A stretch of 64,000 bases of DNA from Corynebacterium sp. TAE3-ERU16 (lineage in GTDB: Bacteria; Actinomycetota; Actinomycetes; Mycobacteriales; Mycobacteriaceae). Position numbers and translations under genes: made by a program. How positions within the stretch are numbered: the first letter of the stretch is position 1; the number at the start of each line of letters is the position of its first letter. The stretch lies in the NCBI RefSeq assembly GCF_019209935.1, contig NZ_JAHUTN010000001.1, positions 62,001-126,000 of the forward strand, written 5' to 3'. Below, piece by piece: positions 27,551-38,278 of the stretch. The notes below the pieces were generated by a model. The model had not been told where the DNA came from. It saw only the letters and a list, made by a program, of their open reading frames with translations, and searched no databases.

Positions 27551-28639
27551 ATGACCAGCGTAGACACCCACCACGAATTGAGCGCCGTCCCGGACCTCGT
27601 CCGGGACCATCTCGCCACTTTCTTCACGGCCCGCAGAGACCGGCTAGCGGAGATCGACGATCACGTCGCCGCGGCGACGGATCTCCTCGAGGAGTTCGTC
27701 CTCGGCGGCGGGAAACGGATCCGGCCGCTCTTCGCCTGGGTGGGCTGGCTCGGCACGGAATCGCCGACCGAGAACCCCGACGCGGTCCTGGAGGCCGTGA
27801 GCTCCCTGGAATTCATCCAGGCCTGCGCGCTGATCCACGACGACATCATCGATTCCTCCGACACCCGGCGCGGGCGGCCGACCGTGCACCGGATCGTCGA
27901 GGAACGCCACCGGACCGCCGGGTGGGCTGGCGATTCCGGCCATTTCGGGATATCCACCGCCACGCTGCTCGGGGATCTCGCCCTCGCCTGGTCCGACGAG
28001 ATGCTGCTCGGCGCGGACCTGCCGCCCGGACGACTCCGCGCGGCCATGGAACCCTGGTGGGCGATGCGGACGGAGGTCATTGCCGGACAGATGCTCGACA
28101 TCTACGTCGAGTCGTCCCGGGACGAACGCATCGGCGTCGCCGAGAAGATCAACCGCTACAAGTCCGCCGCCTACACCATCGAACGTCCGCTCCACCTCGG
28201 AGCCGCCCTCGGCGGAGCGTCCCCCGAACTCATCTCCGCGTACCGCGGCTTCGGCCACAAGATCGGTATCGCGTTCCAGCTGCGGGATGACCTGCTGGGG
28301 GTGTTCGGGAACCCGGAGATCACCGGAAAACCCGCGGGAGACGATCTCCGGGAGGGCAAGAGGACTGTCCTCGTCGCGGAGGCCCTGCGACACCTCGACG
28401 CCCGCGACCCGGAGGGCGCCGAACACCTGCGCCGCGGTATCGGCACGGTGACGTCTCCCACGGAGATCGCCGCGCTCACCGAGCTCATCCGGTCCACGGG
28501 TGCTCCGGAGCAGGTCGAGAACCGGATAAGTGAGCTGACGGTGGCGGGACTCGCCGAGCTGGACAGGGTGGAGATCACACCCGCGGTCCGGGCGATGCTC
28601 CACGATCTCGCGGTCCGATCCACTGCACGGCGAATGTGA
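27551..28639 (+). CDS. idsA: Polyprenyl (geranylgeranyl-type) diphosphate synthase
   Basis: A 362-residue trans-prenyltransferase that condenses isopentenyl diphosphate units into medium-chain polyprenyl diphosphates. These feed quinones, carotenoids or polyprenyl phosphate. The substrate motifs are the first aspartate-rich DDIID at residues 97-101 and the second RDDLLG at 245-250, with GGGKRIRPL near residue 52. The residues before the first motif (ALIH) fit a GGPP-length product, though chain length cannot be fixed by eye. GAGGAT precedes the ATG. It starts 117 bp from metF, divergently, and is followed after 4 nt by mptA. Confidence 0.93.
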   Translation: MTSVDTHHELSAVPDLVRDHLATFFTARRDRLAEIDDHVAAATDLLEEFVLGGGKRIRPLFAWVGWLGTESPTENPDAVLEAVSSLEFIQACALIHDDIIDSSDTRRGRPTVHRIVEERHRTAGWAGDSGHFGISTATLLGDLALAWSDEMLLGADLPPGRLRAAMEPWWAMRTEVIAGQMLDIYVESSRDERIGVAEKINRYKSAAYTIERPLHLGAALGGASPELISAYRGFGHKIGIAFQLRDDLLGVFGNPEITGKPAGDDLREGKRTVLVAEALRHLDARDPEGAEHLRRGIGTVTSPTEIAALTELIRSTGAPEQVENRISELTVAGLAELDRVEITPAVRAMLHDLAVRSTARRM

Positions 28640-28643
28640 CGTC

Positions 28644-30182
28644 GTGACCATTCATCCGCTCCGCACCCTGGAAAGCCTCTCCGCGCGTCACCCCGACGCC
28701 CGACCGGCCGGGACCCTGGCTGCCGTGATCATCACACTCGCCTCCTTCGGCGGCGGCGCGATCCGCTACCGGGGTGGCGTCCTCGACTCGATCGGGCTGT
28801 CCTTCCTCTCCTACGGTCACGGCGCCGCGATCTCGAACGTCGCGATGTGGCTCGGTCTCGCCCTGATGACACTCGCCTGGGTCCTCCTGGGTCGCGGGGT
28901 CCTGGCCGGGAGGGTCAGCGACCGGGCCGTCATCCGCACGCTCGTCTGGTGGGTCTCTCCACTCATTCTCGCCGCCCCGATCCTCTCCAGGGACGTCTAC
29001 TCCTACCTGATGCAGGGGGCGATGGTCAGGGACGGATTCGACCCCTATTCGCAGGGCGCCGCGGTCAACCCCGGGCCGATGCTGCTCGAGGTTTCCCATG
29101 ACTGGCGCAACACCACGACCCCGTACGGTCCGCTGCACCTGTGGCTGGGTGACGGGGTGACCACCGTCGCGGGCGACAGTGTCACCCTGGGCGTATTCCT
29201 CTACAAACTCATCTCACTCATCGGATTCTGGGGAATCGTCTGGTGCGTGCCCCGCATCGCGGCGCGGATCAACGGCGATGCCGCCGTCGCCCTGTGGTTG
29301 GGGGTAGCGAATCCGGTGACGGTGCTCCACCTCATCGGAGGCATGCACAACGAGTCCGTGATGGTCGCGCTGGTGTCACTGGGGATCCTCCTGGCCCTGG
29401 ATGGACGGTTCACCGCCGCGATGGCACTCGTCGCCGTGTCCGTCGCATTCAAGGCGACCGCGGTCATCGCGCTACCGTTCCTGGTCTGGATGATGCACCG
29501 CCACCTCCGGAGACGGGGCCTGCCCCTGGGCTCGGTGGGCGCATTCATCGCCGCCGGCTTCTGGGCGGTCGCCACGACCCTCGTCGTGGTCAGCGCCTGC
29601 ACCTGGTTGTCCGGTGCGGGATGGGGCTGGATAGCCCAGTTGTCCGGAAACTCGAAGGTGATCAACCCGCTGGCGCTTCCGTCGCTGTTCGCGGGGATCG
29701 TGACCCCGGTTCTCGGGCTGGCCGGGGCCGAGGTCAGCTACAACGCGGTACTCGCGGTCATGCGCGAGATCGGGATGGTCGGCATGCTCTTCGGCCTGGC
29801 TGTCGCGTGGTGGGTCTTCCGCGGCGATGACCGGAGGAACATCATGGGGATCGCCGCGGCCTACACCGTCGTCGTCACCCTCAATGCGGTCACGCTCCCC
29901 TGGTACTACGTCAGCCTCGTGGTGCTCCTCGGGACGTTCGGACCTCCCCGGCGGATCGTCGGGATCACGGTGTGGTGCTCCGTCGTCGTGGCGATGTCAT
30001 TCACCGGGAGCGGGAACCACCAGATGTACAACGTCGCGTGGATGGGAGTACTGGCGATCGCCGCCTGGTACCTCACCCGGTGGCTGATGTCGGACGCTCA
30101 CACCGCGGAGCACCGCACCGCCGACGACGCCGGCGCGGTCTCCCGTCCCGTCAGAGACCCGCGGCCTGCGCCCGGCGCATGA
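28644..30182 (+). CDS. mptA: Alpha-(1->6)-mannopyranosyltransferase, GT-C type
   Basis: A polytopic GT-C enzyme of 512 residues with about a dozen transmembrane helices. It elongates the mannan backbone of lipomannan/lipoarabinomannan from polyprenyl-phosphate mannose outside the membrane. The catalytic first-loop aspartate is in ILSRDVYSYLMQGAM near residue 115. TPYGPLHLWLGD and LWLGVANPVTVLHLIGGMHNES are further GT-C loop signatures. The start is a GTG 4 nt after idsA, implying one operon that pairs the prenyl donor and the transferase. The C-terminal 32 bp overlap the convergent Rv2175c-type gene. Confidence 0.9.
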   Translation: MTIHPLRTLESLSARHPDARPAGTLAAVIITLASFGGGAIRYRGGVLDSIGLSFLSYGHGAAISNVAMWLGLALMTLAWVLLGRGVLAGRVSDRAVIRTLVWWVSPLILAAPILSRDVYSYLMQGAMVRDGFDPYSQGAAVNPGPMLLEVSHDWRNTTTPYGPLHLWLGDGVTTVAGDSVTLGVFLYKLISLIGFWGIVWCVPRIAARINGDAAVALWLGVANPVTVLHLIGGMHNESVMVALVSLGILLALDGRFTAAMALVAVSVAFKATAVIALPFLVWMMHRHLRRRGLPLGSVGAFIAAGFWAVATTLVVVSACTWLSGAGWGWIAQLSGNSKVINPLALPSLFAGIVTPVLGLAGAEVSYNAVLAVMREIGMVGMLFGLAVAWWVFRGDDRRNIMGIAAAYTVVVTLNAVTLPWYYVSLVVLLGTFGPPRRIVGITVWCSVVVAMSFTGSGNHQMYNVAWMGVLAIAAWYLTRWLMSDAHTAEHRTADDAGAVSRPVRDPRPAPGA

Positions 30183-30516
30183 CCTCCCGGGCGAGGTGCC
30201 CGTGGAGGCCGTCCACGGGGCGCCCGGGAAGGGACTCGTCCGGGGTGAACAACCAGTCGAGGATCTCCCGGTCGTCGTAGCCGCCGTCGGACAGGAGCGC
30301 GATCGCCCCGGGAACGAAGCGGTTGACGCGGCCCCCCTCGTCGAGGAACACGGCGGGGATCATCCGGCGTCCGTCCACGGAGACGGCGATGAGCTTGCGC
30401 TCCCCCAGGAGATCATGGACGCGGGTGACCACGACCCCCATCCTCTCGGCGGCTTCCGGGATACTCAGCAGAGGTTCATCGGCGGGCAGGACTTCACGGG
30501 ATTCTGGGTAACTCAC
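30151..30516 (-). CDS. Rv2175c-type DNA-binding protein
   Basis: A 121-residue protein with an N-terminal winged-helix/MerR-like HTH (LLSIPEAAERMGVVVTRVHDLL) and a C-terminal dimer domain (RFVPGAIALLSDGGYDDREILDWLFTPDESLPGRPVDGL). This matches Rv2175c of M. tuberculosis, a DNA-binding protein known to be a PknL substrate; the divergent pknL gene next door supports that. The GTG at 30516 follows TAGATT by 7 nt with no ribosome site, so the mRNA is probably leaderless; longer upstream frames overlap the pknL promoter and were rejected. Confidence 0.88.
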   Translation of the reverse strand: MSYPESREVLPADEPLLSIPEAAERMGVVVTRVHDLLGERKLIAVSVDGRRMIPAVFLDEGGRVNRFVPGAIALLSDGGYDDREILDWLFTPDESLPGRPVDGLHGHLAREVMRRAQAAGL

Positions 30517-30523
30517 ACCACAC

Positions 30524-30529
30524 AATCTA
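30524..30529 (-). promoter_or_regulatory. -10 element (TAGATT) for leaderless Rv2175c-type gene
   Basis: TAGATT lies 7 nt upstream of the GTG start; no Shine-Dalgarno is visible. The transcript should start at or next to the start codon. Confidence 0.55.
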
Positions 30530-30652
30530 GCGCGTCGGGGACACCGGTGACGGCGTGGGTGCGGGCGGGGTCTGCCGCAGCGTCGCGGACGAACGGCCTT
30601 CTCTCCGCCCGTAGACGGGATCCGCCAGCTGGAACCGGGGGCCGGTATCGTC

Positions 30653-30658
30653 CATACT
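30653..30658 (+). promoter_or_regulatory. -10 element (CATACT) for leaderless pknL
   Basis: CATACT lies 6 nt upstream of the pknL ATG with no Shine-Dalgarno between. The same layout serves the divergent gene 136 bp away. Confidence 0.5.
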
Positions 30659-30664
30659 GGGGCC

Positions 30665-32974
30665 ATGACACAGCTGGACATCGGCGACGTTCTCGAGGGC
30701 CGCTACCGGGTCGACACCCCGATCGCCCGAGGTGGCATGTCCACCGTCTACCGGTGTGTGGATCTGCGGCTCGGACGGAGCGTGGCCGCGAAGGTGATGG
30801 ACGAGCGCTACGCCGGCGACCCGGTGTTCCGGAACCGCTTCCGGAGGGAAGCACGTTCCATGGCACAGCTGTCCGATCCGTGTCTCGTCAACGTCTACGA
30901 CACCAGCGCCGACGGCGGCCACGTGTTCCTCATCATGGAACTCATCACCGGGGGGACTCTCCGCGAACTCCTCGCCGAACGAGGTCCCATGCCGCCGCAC
31001 GCGGCGACCGCGGTGATGCGCAGTGCACTGACCGGACTGTCGGTGGCGCACAAGGCCGGTATGGTGCACCGGGACATCAAACCGGACAACATCCTCATCA
31101 ACGCCGACGGCCAGGTGAAACTCGCCGATTTCGGCCTGGTCCGGGCCGCCGCGGCCTCCCCCGCCGCGAGTGACAGGATCATCGGAACGGCGAGCTATCT
31201 CTCCCCGGAGCAGGTGGAGAACGCCGGAACAGGCCCCGCCAGCGACGTCTATTCCGCGGGCATCGTCCTGTTCGAGTTGTTGACCGGACGCACCCCTTTC
31301 ACCGGGGAGGACGACACGGCCCGGGCCTACGCGCGTCTCACCGAGGATGTCCCGCCGCCGAGCAGCTGGATCGACGGCGTTCCACCGCTGTTCGACGAAC
31401 TTGTCGCCACGGCCACCGCCCGCGACCCCGGGGACCGGTTCGCGGACGCCGGCGAATTCCTCGAGGCACTGGAGGACGTCGCGGCTGAACTCGGGCTCGC
31501 CGCCTTCCGGGTTCCCGCCCCGCGGAACTCCGCGGCACACCGCGCGACCGGTTTCGTCGACATGCCCACGGACATGCTCACCGGAGCCATCCCGGCTCCC
31601 GGTGATCCGCAATCCACCGTGACCACCGGGCCATCCGACTCCGGTACGGAGACGACCCGGTTCCCGGAACAGGAGTCCGGGACGGAGGAGACCCGCATGC
31701 TCCCGGTCACCCCGGGGACGCCCACCGGAGCGGATGAGACCACCGTGCTTCCGGAGCAGGACGGTCTCCACGCCGCGGTCCCCCTTCCGCCGACCGAGCC
31801 CCCTGCCACGAACCGGGTACCCGCGCCGGAGGAACCGCACTACGGTGGCGGGAACCCGGATCACCTCGATGACGTCTCCTTCAGACCCGCTGTGACCAGT
31901 GGATCGAAGCTCGGGCTCATCACCTGGCTGGCGGTTGTCGCCGTCGTGACCGTGATGATCGCCGTGGGTGCGTGGTGGTACGGTTCCGGCCGGTACGGCG
32001 AGGTCCCGCAGGTCCTCGGGATGGATCCGGCGACGGCGACGGCCACGGTCACCGAAGCCGGATTCGAGCCCGTGTCCCGCAGCGTCTACGACGACACCGT
32101 CCCTTTCGATCAGGTGGTCGGAACCGACCCCCCGGGCGATCAACGGGTTCCCCGGGGTGAGCCGGTCTCGGTCCTGATCTCGCTGGGTGCGCCCACGGTA
32201 CCGGTACTCCCCACCGATCGCGATCCCGGGCGGTTCAGAGCCGCGCTCAGCGAGCGGACCCTCAGATGGAAGGACGGCGAATCCGTCTACTCCGATGATG
32301 TGCCGGCCGGAGCCGTGGTCAGCACCGAGCCCCCGTCGGGAGCGACCGTGCCGGTCGACGGAGCGGTCACGGTCCACCTCAGCAGGGGGCCGGCTCCGGT
32401 GAAGATCCCCAAGGTCACCGGAATGTCAGGGGACGAGGCACGTGCCGCCCTGGAGCGGGCCGGATTCACGGTGTCCGCCACGGATGAACGGTTCGACCCT
32501 GAGGTCGACGCGGGAGACGCCGTCACGACGGACCCGCCCGCGGGGAAGACCCTGAAACGTGGGTCCGACGTGACCCTCATCGTCTCCAACGCGCTGACCG
32601 TGCCCGACATCGTCGGGATGGCCGAAGACGAGGCTCTCGGCGAGCTCTCCGACGCGGGACTCTCGGTGGGCGAGACCGCCCGCTCCGATCTGGTGGGCGC
32701 AACCGCCAACGCGGTCATGGACGTCTCCCCGAAACCTGGCGTGCGGGTGGACCCCGCGGACCCCAGGGTGAATCTCCTGGTCGCCAGGAAGGTCAACGTT
32801 CCGTTCGTGATCGGCAAGCGCGCGGACGAGGCCCGTAAGCTGCTGGAGGAAGCGGGGTTGCCGTACACGGGACTCGAAGGAACCTCGGACGGGGCCCGCG
32901 TCGTGACCCAGTCCCCGGCCGGGAACCGGGATGTCTCCCCCGGTACGACGGTGAAGGTCAGGACGGTCGGGTAG
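30665..32974 (+). CDS. pknL: Serine/threonine protein kinase PknL with five PASTA repeats
   Basis: A transmembrane Hanks-type kinase of 769 residues. The kinase domain has the ATP lysine K43 (VAAKVMDER), catalytic HRDIKPDN at 135-142, DFG at 155-157 and SPEQ in the P+1 loop. A Thr/Pro-rich juxtamembrane linker leads to one transmembrane helix (about residues 416-438). The extracellular part is five consecutive PASTA repeats, each with VP-x-V/I-x-G-M and an SPP/DPPxG turn, which bind muropeptides or lipid II. M. tuberculosis PknL lacks PASTA repeats, so the corynebacterial form resembles PknB. Expected targets include the adjacent Rv2175c-type protein and division proteins. Confidence 0.96.
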   Translation: MTQLDIGDVLEGRYRVDTPIARGGMSTVYRCVDLRLGRSVAAKVMDERYAGDPVFRNRFRREARSMAQLSDPCLVNVYDTSADGGHVFLIMELITGGTLRELLAERGPMPPHAATAVMRSALTGLSVAHKAGMVHRDIKPDNILINADGQVKLADFGLVRAAAASPAASDRIIGTASYLSPEQVENAGTGPASDVYSAGIVLFELLTGRTPFTGEDDTARAYARLTEDVPPPSSWIDGVPPLFDELVATATARDPGDRFADAGEFLEALEDVAAELGLAAFRVPAPRNSAAHRATGFVDMPTDMLTGAIPAPGDPQSTVTTGPSDSGTETTRFPEQESGTEETRMLPVTPGTPTGADETTVLPEQDGLHAAVPLPPTEPPATNRVPAPEEPHYGGGNPDHLDDVSFRPAVTSGSKLGLITWLAVVAVVTVMIAVGAWWYGSGRYGEVPQVLGMDPATATATVTEAGFEPVSRSVYDDTVPFDQVVGTDPPGDQRVPRGEPVSVLISLGAPTVPVLPTDRDPGRFRAALSERTLRWKDGESVYSDDVPAGAVVSTEPPSGATVPVDGAVTVHLSRGPAPVKIPKVTGMSGDEARAALERAGFTVSATDERFDPEVDAGDAVTTDPPAGKTLKRGSDVTLIVSNALTVPDIVGMAEDEALGELSDAGLSVGETARSDLVGATANAVMDVSPKPGVRVDPADPRVNLLVARKVNVPFVIGKRADEARKLLEEAGLPYTGLEGTSDGARVVTQSPAGNRDVSPGTTVKVRTVG

Positions 32975-33016
32975 CGACGGAGGGGTTCCCCTCTCCGTGC
33001 CCGTCGATCGACCACA

Positions 33017-33066
33017 GACAGAGACGGAGGGCCCCGGCGGTTTCCCGCCCGGGGCCCTCCGTCTCT
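33017..33066. terminator. Bidirectional terminator between pknL and aroG
   Basis: A perfect 21-bp stem (outer arm GACAGAGACGGAGGGCCCCG from 33017, complement ending 33066) separates the converging pknL and DAHP synthase genes. The symmetry suits termination in both directions. Confidence 0.8.
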
Positions 33067-33086
33067 GTCGATTCAGCCGGGGAATG

Positions 33087-34559
<1,473 letters not shown>

Positions 34560-35075
34560 TCAGTACGCGGAGCGCACCCGGTTCCGATCGTCCATCGGGA
34601 GATGACGTTTGCACAGCCGGAACTTGTCCAGGTTGTGCCGGGCGTCGACGAGGGCGTCATGGTTCCCCTCGGGAAGGGCCGGAAGTGTGGGCCGTCCGGC
34701 GGCCTCCCAGTACTGGCGCAGTTCATGGGTGAATCGGGGCAGCGAGCGGGGCAGCGCCCTCATGTCCCCGAACAGCTGCGCCAGGACCACGTGGTCGTAG
34801 GCGCCCACCCACGCCCACAGCTCCGGTGTCCCCGGCCCCCCGGTGAGAAACTCCTCCACCTCATCCCTGATGGTGGCCAGGTTCCGCCACACCGGGGAGC
34901 TGATGTTCGGCAGCTGCGACAGCACGTGGCGCTTCACCCAGTCGTTCGCGCGCCGTGGATCGAATTCGGTCGACACCGCGTAGTACTCGCGGCCGTCCTC
35001 CGCGACGATCCCGATGGAGACCAGTTCTATGGTGCGACCGTCCTCGATGAATTCGGTGTCGTAGAAGAAACGCAC
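34560..35075 (-). CDS. DEDDh 3'-5' exoribonuclease (Rv2179c type)
   Basis: A 171-residue single-domain exonuclease of the RNase T/DEDD superfamily, matching the Rv2179c family that trims 3' overhangs of RNA. Exo I is FFYDTEFIEDG (D6, E8), Exo II lies in AWVGAYDHVVLAQLFGD, and Exo III is GNHDALVDARHNLD, with the catalytic His and Asp. The GTG at 35075 begins VRFFYDTEF, with GAGGTG 7 nt upstream. An in-frame upstream start would add only MRCSS. It sits between the DAHP synthase and GT87 genes, as in related genomes. Confidence 0.88.
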   Translation of the reverse strand: MRFFYDTEFIEDGRTIELVSIGIVAEDGREYYAVSTEFDPRRANDWVKRHVLSQLPNISSPVWRNLATIRDEVEEFLTGGPGTPELWAWVGAYDHVVLAQLFGDMRALPRSLPRFTHELRQYWEAAGRPTLPALPEGNHDALVDARHNLDKFRLCKRHLPMDDRNRVRSAY

Positions 35076-35206
35076 GGAAGAGCACCTCACTGTTCGTCGA
35101 TGGTCCGGTCGGATCGGCGGCGGCGCCCGGACCGCAGCACCACCCGACCCAGACTATCGGGCTGCACCGTTCCGCCGACGGGCCGGGGCGGATAGAATCC
35201 CGGGTC

Positions 35207-37510
35207 ATGTCTGATTCCGACCCCGGCACCGCCTCCGGCCACAGGTTCGAAACGGTACCTGTCGTTCTCCGGGCCACCGCACTTCTCGCGGTAATCGTCT
35301 CGATGATCCCGATGGTGTTCAACCTGTCCCGCCCGGACAACGGGCGACTGCTCCGCTACCACATAGACTTCGACGTCTACCGGAGCGGCGGGCGCGCGCT
35401 GATCGACGGCGTTCCGCTCTACACCGTGTCGTTTCCGGTCGGCGGCATAGAACTGCCCTTCACCTATCCGCCGATCGCGGCCATCTTCTTCGCGCCCACC
35501 GCACTCGTGGACAGGGATCTCGGTGCCGCCCTGCTGAATGTCGTGGGCGTCGCCGCCCTGTGGTGGTGTCTCGTCGTCGTCCTCGACCGGCTCCGCCCGA
35601 ACTGGGACCCGGCGACGGGGAGAACGGTGTCACTCGTGCTCCTCGCGTTCCTGCTGCGCCTCGAACCGGTAACGGAGACGCTCAACTTCGCGCAGGTCAA
35701 CATACTCCTGATGGCCGCCGTCATCTTCGATGTCCTGTCCCGGCGAACCCGGATTCCCCGGGGCACCCTCATCGGCCTGGCTGCGGCGATCAAACTGACC
35801 CCCGCGGTGTTCGGCCTCTACTTCCTGGTACGGCGGGAATGGCGTTCCGCCGGGGTCTGTGCGCTCTCCGGAGTGGGATTCACCGCTCTCGCGTGGTTGA
35901 TCACCCCGGCCGACTCCGCCGAGTACTGGCTGCACACCCTGTCCGACCCCGACCGGATCGGGCAGCTGTCCTACAGTGGCAACCAGTCGATCCGCGGAGT
36001 TCTCGCACGCATCGTCGGCGAGGGACTCCAGGTGCCGCTCTGGTTCCTCGCCGTCCTCGCCGTCCTCGCCGCGGTGATCGTGGCCATGCGCCGGGCGGTG
36101 GCGCACGGCGCTTTCCTCGGTGCGCTCCTGCTGAATGCGGCGGTGGCGCTTCTGTGTTCCCCGGTGTCGTGGACCCACCACTGGGTGTGGATCGCCCCGG
36201 TGATCGTGGTCCTCGGGGGCCGCGCCCTGGACCTGCGGGGCACCCGCGCGGGCGCGTTGGCCTTCTGGCTGGCGGCGTCCTTCTTCACCGCGGCGGTCGT
36301 CGCCCCGCACTGGACCCTCCCCTACCGGGGTGCCGAGGAGGACTGGTCACCGGTGGCCCTTCTCGTCGGCGGGACCTACGTCCTCCTTGCGGTGATCCTG
36401 ATCGGCGCGGCCACGGTCGCCCCGGAGGTCCTCGGGGGCGGCCCGGGTCGGCTCGGATCAACCCCCGCCCGACTGCCCGCGTGGCCGGGTGCGGTGCTGG
36501 CGGCCGTCGTCGCCGTCATCTCCTCGGGAGCTGTCGGCGGGACCACTCCGGGGGTCGTCCCGAACGACGTCAGCCAGGAGTCGGCGTCGGTGATCGAGGA
36601 GGTGCTCGCGGCCGGCGGCGGAGGGGACGCATCCTCGTGGTCGGGACTCGCCGTCGTCGTGGTTCTGGCACTGCTCGGGCTTCTCGTGGTCGTGCCCGTG
36701 ACGGGGTGGCGCGTGATCGGGTTCGCCGCTCCGGTCATCATGCTGGCACTGCCCGTCCGGCTCGGCCTCTGCGCCGCCCCCCTGACACTCCTGGCGGTGG
36801 GACTGCTCACCGTGGACGCCTTCGCACCCAGGATCGGGAGACTCCCGCGCGGGGTGCTGTCCGGGGTGGCGGTGGGACTGTCCGGGTGGCCGGTGCTCGC
36901 CCTCGGTGCGGTGGCGCTCCAGGGTGGTCGACGTGCCGTGGCGACGGTGCTGGCGTCGGGGGCCGTGGTCCTGGTCGCGGTGTGGCCTGTCGCCGGTCCG
37001 CTTCCCGGTTTGACGGGTCTGCCGCTCGATTCCGCCCTGAACGCCTCCCCGGCCGGACTCTTCGCCCGGGTCACGGGGAGCGCCAGCCCGCTGGTGACGG
37101 TGATTCCGACGGTGGTCGCCGCGGTGTTCCTGGCCTGGACCCTGTACAGGTTGCGGAACTCCGGCGCCACGACGGCAGAGCGGGCGGCCGTGTGGCTGAC
37201 CGTGCCGCTGCTGGTCCTGCCCATGGTCCCGGTGCAGCGGTGGGCCCTCGCCGTACCACTGATCGTGGTGCTGCTGATGAGGGTGCGGTCCGGGAGCGAC
37301 AGCGGGGACGCCCGGATCACCGGGGCGGCTGCATTCGGTGCCTGGTTGCTGGTGTCGTTCTGGCCGCCCACCGCGCTCGAGTCATCCCTGCCCGGGTACA
37401 CCGGGGGCGGGAATCCGTTGACCGAGCTCCTCGCCCTGACGCCGGTGCTCTACCTCGTGGTCACTCTGATTCTGCTGTCCCGCGGACCCCGGCGGGTCAC
37501 GGGAGGATAG
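35207..37510 (+). CDS. GT87-type mannosyltransferase with a second, degenerate membrane module
   Basis: A 767-residue polytopic protein. Residues 1-410 match GT87 enzymes of the Rv2181/MptC type, polyprenyl-phosphate-mannose-dependent alpha-(1->2)-mannosyltransferases that branch mannan. They show YHIDFDVYRSGGRALIDGVPLY (first-loop Asp), ETLNFAQVNILLMAAVIFDV, AAAIKLTPAVFGLYF and SPVSWTHHWVWIAPV. Residues about 470-767 form another set of hydrophobic helices whose segments parallel the first half but lack the polar catalytic residues (LPRGVLSGVAVGLSGWPVLA, SALNASPAGLFARVTG). It looks like an internal duplication. The ends overlap the convergent cyclase gene by 14 bp. The GT87 call is firm; linkage specificity is inferred. 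Confidence 0.85.
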   Translation: MSDSDPGTASGHRFETVPVVLRATALLAVIVSMIPMVFNLSRPDNGRLLRYHIDFDVYRSGGRALIDGVPLYTVSFPVGGIELPFTYPPIAAIFFAPTALVDRDLGAALLNVVGVAALWWCLVVVLDRLRPNWDPATGRTVSLVLLAFLLRLEPVTETLNFAQVNILLMAAVIFDVLSRRTRIPRGTLIGLAAAIKLTPAVFGLYFLVRREWRSAGVCALSGVGFTALAWLITPADSAEYWLHTLSDPDRIGQLSYSGNQSIRGVLARIVGEGLQVPLWFLAVLAVLAAVIVAMRRAVAHGAFLGALLLNAAVALLCSPVSWTHHWVWIAPVIVVLGGRALDLRGTRAGALAFWLAASFFTAAVVAPHWTLPYRGAEEDWSPVALLVGGTYVLLAVILIGAATVAPEVLGGGPGRLGSTPARLPAWPGAVLAAVVAVISSGAVGGTTPGVVPNDVSQESASVIEEVLAAGGGGDASSWSGLAVVVVLALLGLLVVVPVTGWRVIGFAAPVIMLALPVRLGLCAAPLTLLAVGLLTVDAFAPRIGRLPRGVLSGVAVGLSGWPVLALGAVALQGGRRAVATVLASGAVVLVAVWPVAGPLPGLTGLPLDSALNASPAGLFARVTGSASPLVTVIPTVVAAVFLAWTLYRLRNSGATTAERAAVWLTVPLLVLPMVPVQRWALAVPLIVVLLMRVRSGSDSGDARITGAAAFGAWLLVSFWPPTALESSLPGYTGGGNPLTELLALTPVLYLVVTLILLSRGPRRVTGG

Positions 37511-38243
37511 CGAACACCCTGGCCGGGAACCCGGTCCCGTCCTTCGGCTTCGCCCAGGTCGCGACGACGAGGGCACCGGTCTCGGGGAGCTGGTCGAGGT
37601 TGGTGAGCAGTTCGATCTGCCACCGGTCCTGCTGGAGCAGGAACAGTTCGGTCGGGAGTGCTCCCCCACTGACCACGACTCCGGGGTCGGTGTCCGTGGT
37701 CTCGTGGCCGATGGCGGTGATGCCGCGTTCCTCCAGGAGGAACCGGACGACCTCGATGTTCCAGGCCGGGTAGTGGAACACGCCGTCGGCGTCGGCGTTG
37801 AACATGGCGTCGGCGTCGGGCCAGCGTTTCGACCAGCCGGTCCGCAGCGCGACGAATCCGCCCTCGGGGATGCGGCCGTTACGTTCCTCCCACGCGAGGA
37901 CGTCGTCGACGGTCGGGGTGTAGTCCGGGTCTCCGGCGACCTGTTCCGTGACGTCGAGGACGGCCAGCGGGAGGATCATCTCGTTGACGGGAAGCTCATC
38001 GAGGGTGCGCGCGCCGTTGACGAAGTGGATCGGGGGGTCGACGTGGGTGCCCCACTGGCCGACGAAGCGGTACTCGTCGACCGTGAATCCGTGATCGGTG
38101 ACGGTGAACAGTCTGGTGCGCTCCTCATCGGGTAGCGCGGAGAACTTCGGTTGTCCGGCATGGAACGCGTGCGTGAGATCCACGTAGCGGTGTCCGTTGC
38201 GGAGCCGGGTGGCGAGTTCCCAGAGTGAATTGTTGTCGGTCAT
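37497..38243 (-). CDS. Cyclase-family (kynurenine formamidase-like) hydrolase
   Basis: A 248-residue metal-dependent hydrolase of the Cyclase/KynB superfamily, which includes kynurenine formamidase and isatin hydrolase. The fold's metal motif is GQWGTHVDPPIHFVNGARTLDELP (GTHxDxPxHF near residues 65-74). GHETTDTDPG near residue 185 provides the second His/Glu pair, and YVDLTHAFHAGQPKF is the usual N-terminal strand. No kynurenine-pathway neighbours are present, so the substrate is unknown. The ATG at 38243 has GAGGACAC upstream. It converges on and overlaps the GT87 gene by 14 bp, leaving no space for a terminator. Confidence 0.85.
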   Translation of the reverse strand: MTDNNSLWELATRLRNGHRYVDLTHAFHAGQPKFSALPDEERTRLFTVTDHGFTVDEYRFVGQWGTHVDPPIHFVNGARTLDELPVNEMILPLAVLDVTEQVAGDPDYTPTVDDVLAWEERNGRIPEGGFVALRTGWSKRWPDADAMFNADADGVFHYPAWNIEVVRFLLEERGITAIGHETTDTDPGVVVSGGALPTELFLLQQDRWQIELLTNLDQLPETGALVVATWAKPKDGTGFPARVFAILP

Positions 38244-38278
38244 GGTGTGTCCTCGGAAAAGGGGGTTCGGGAAAGGGA

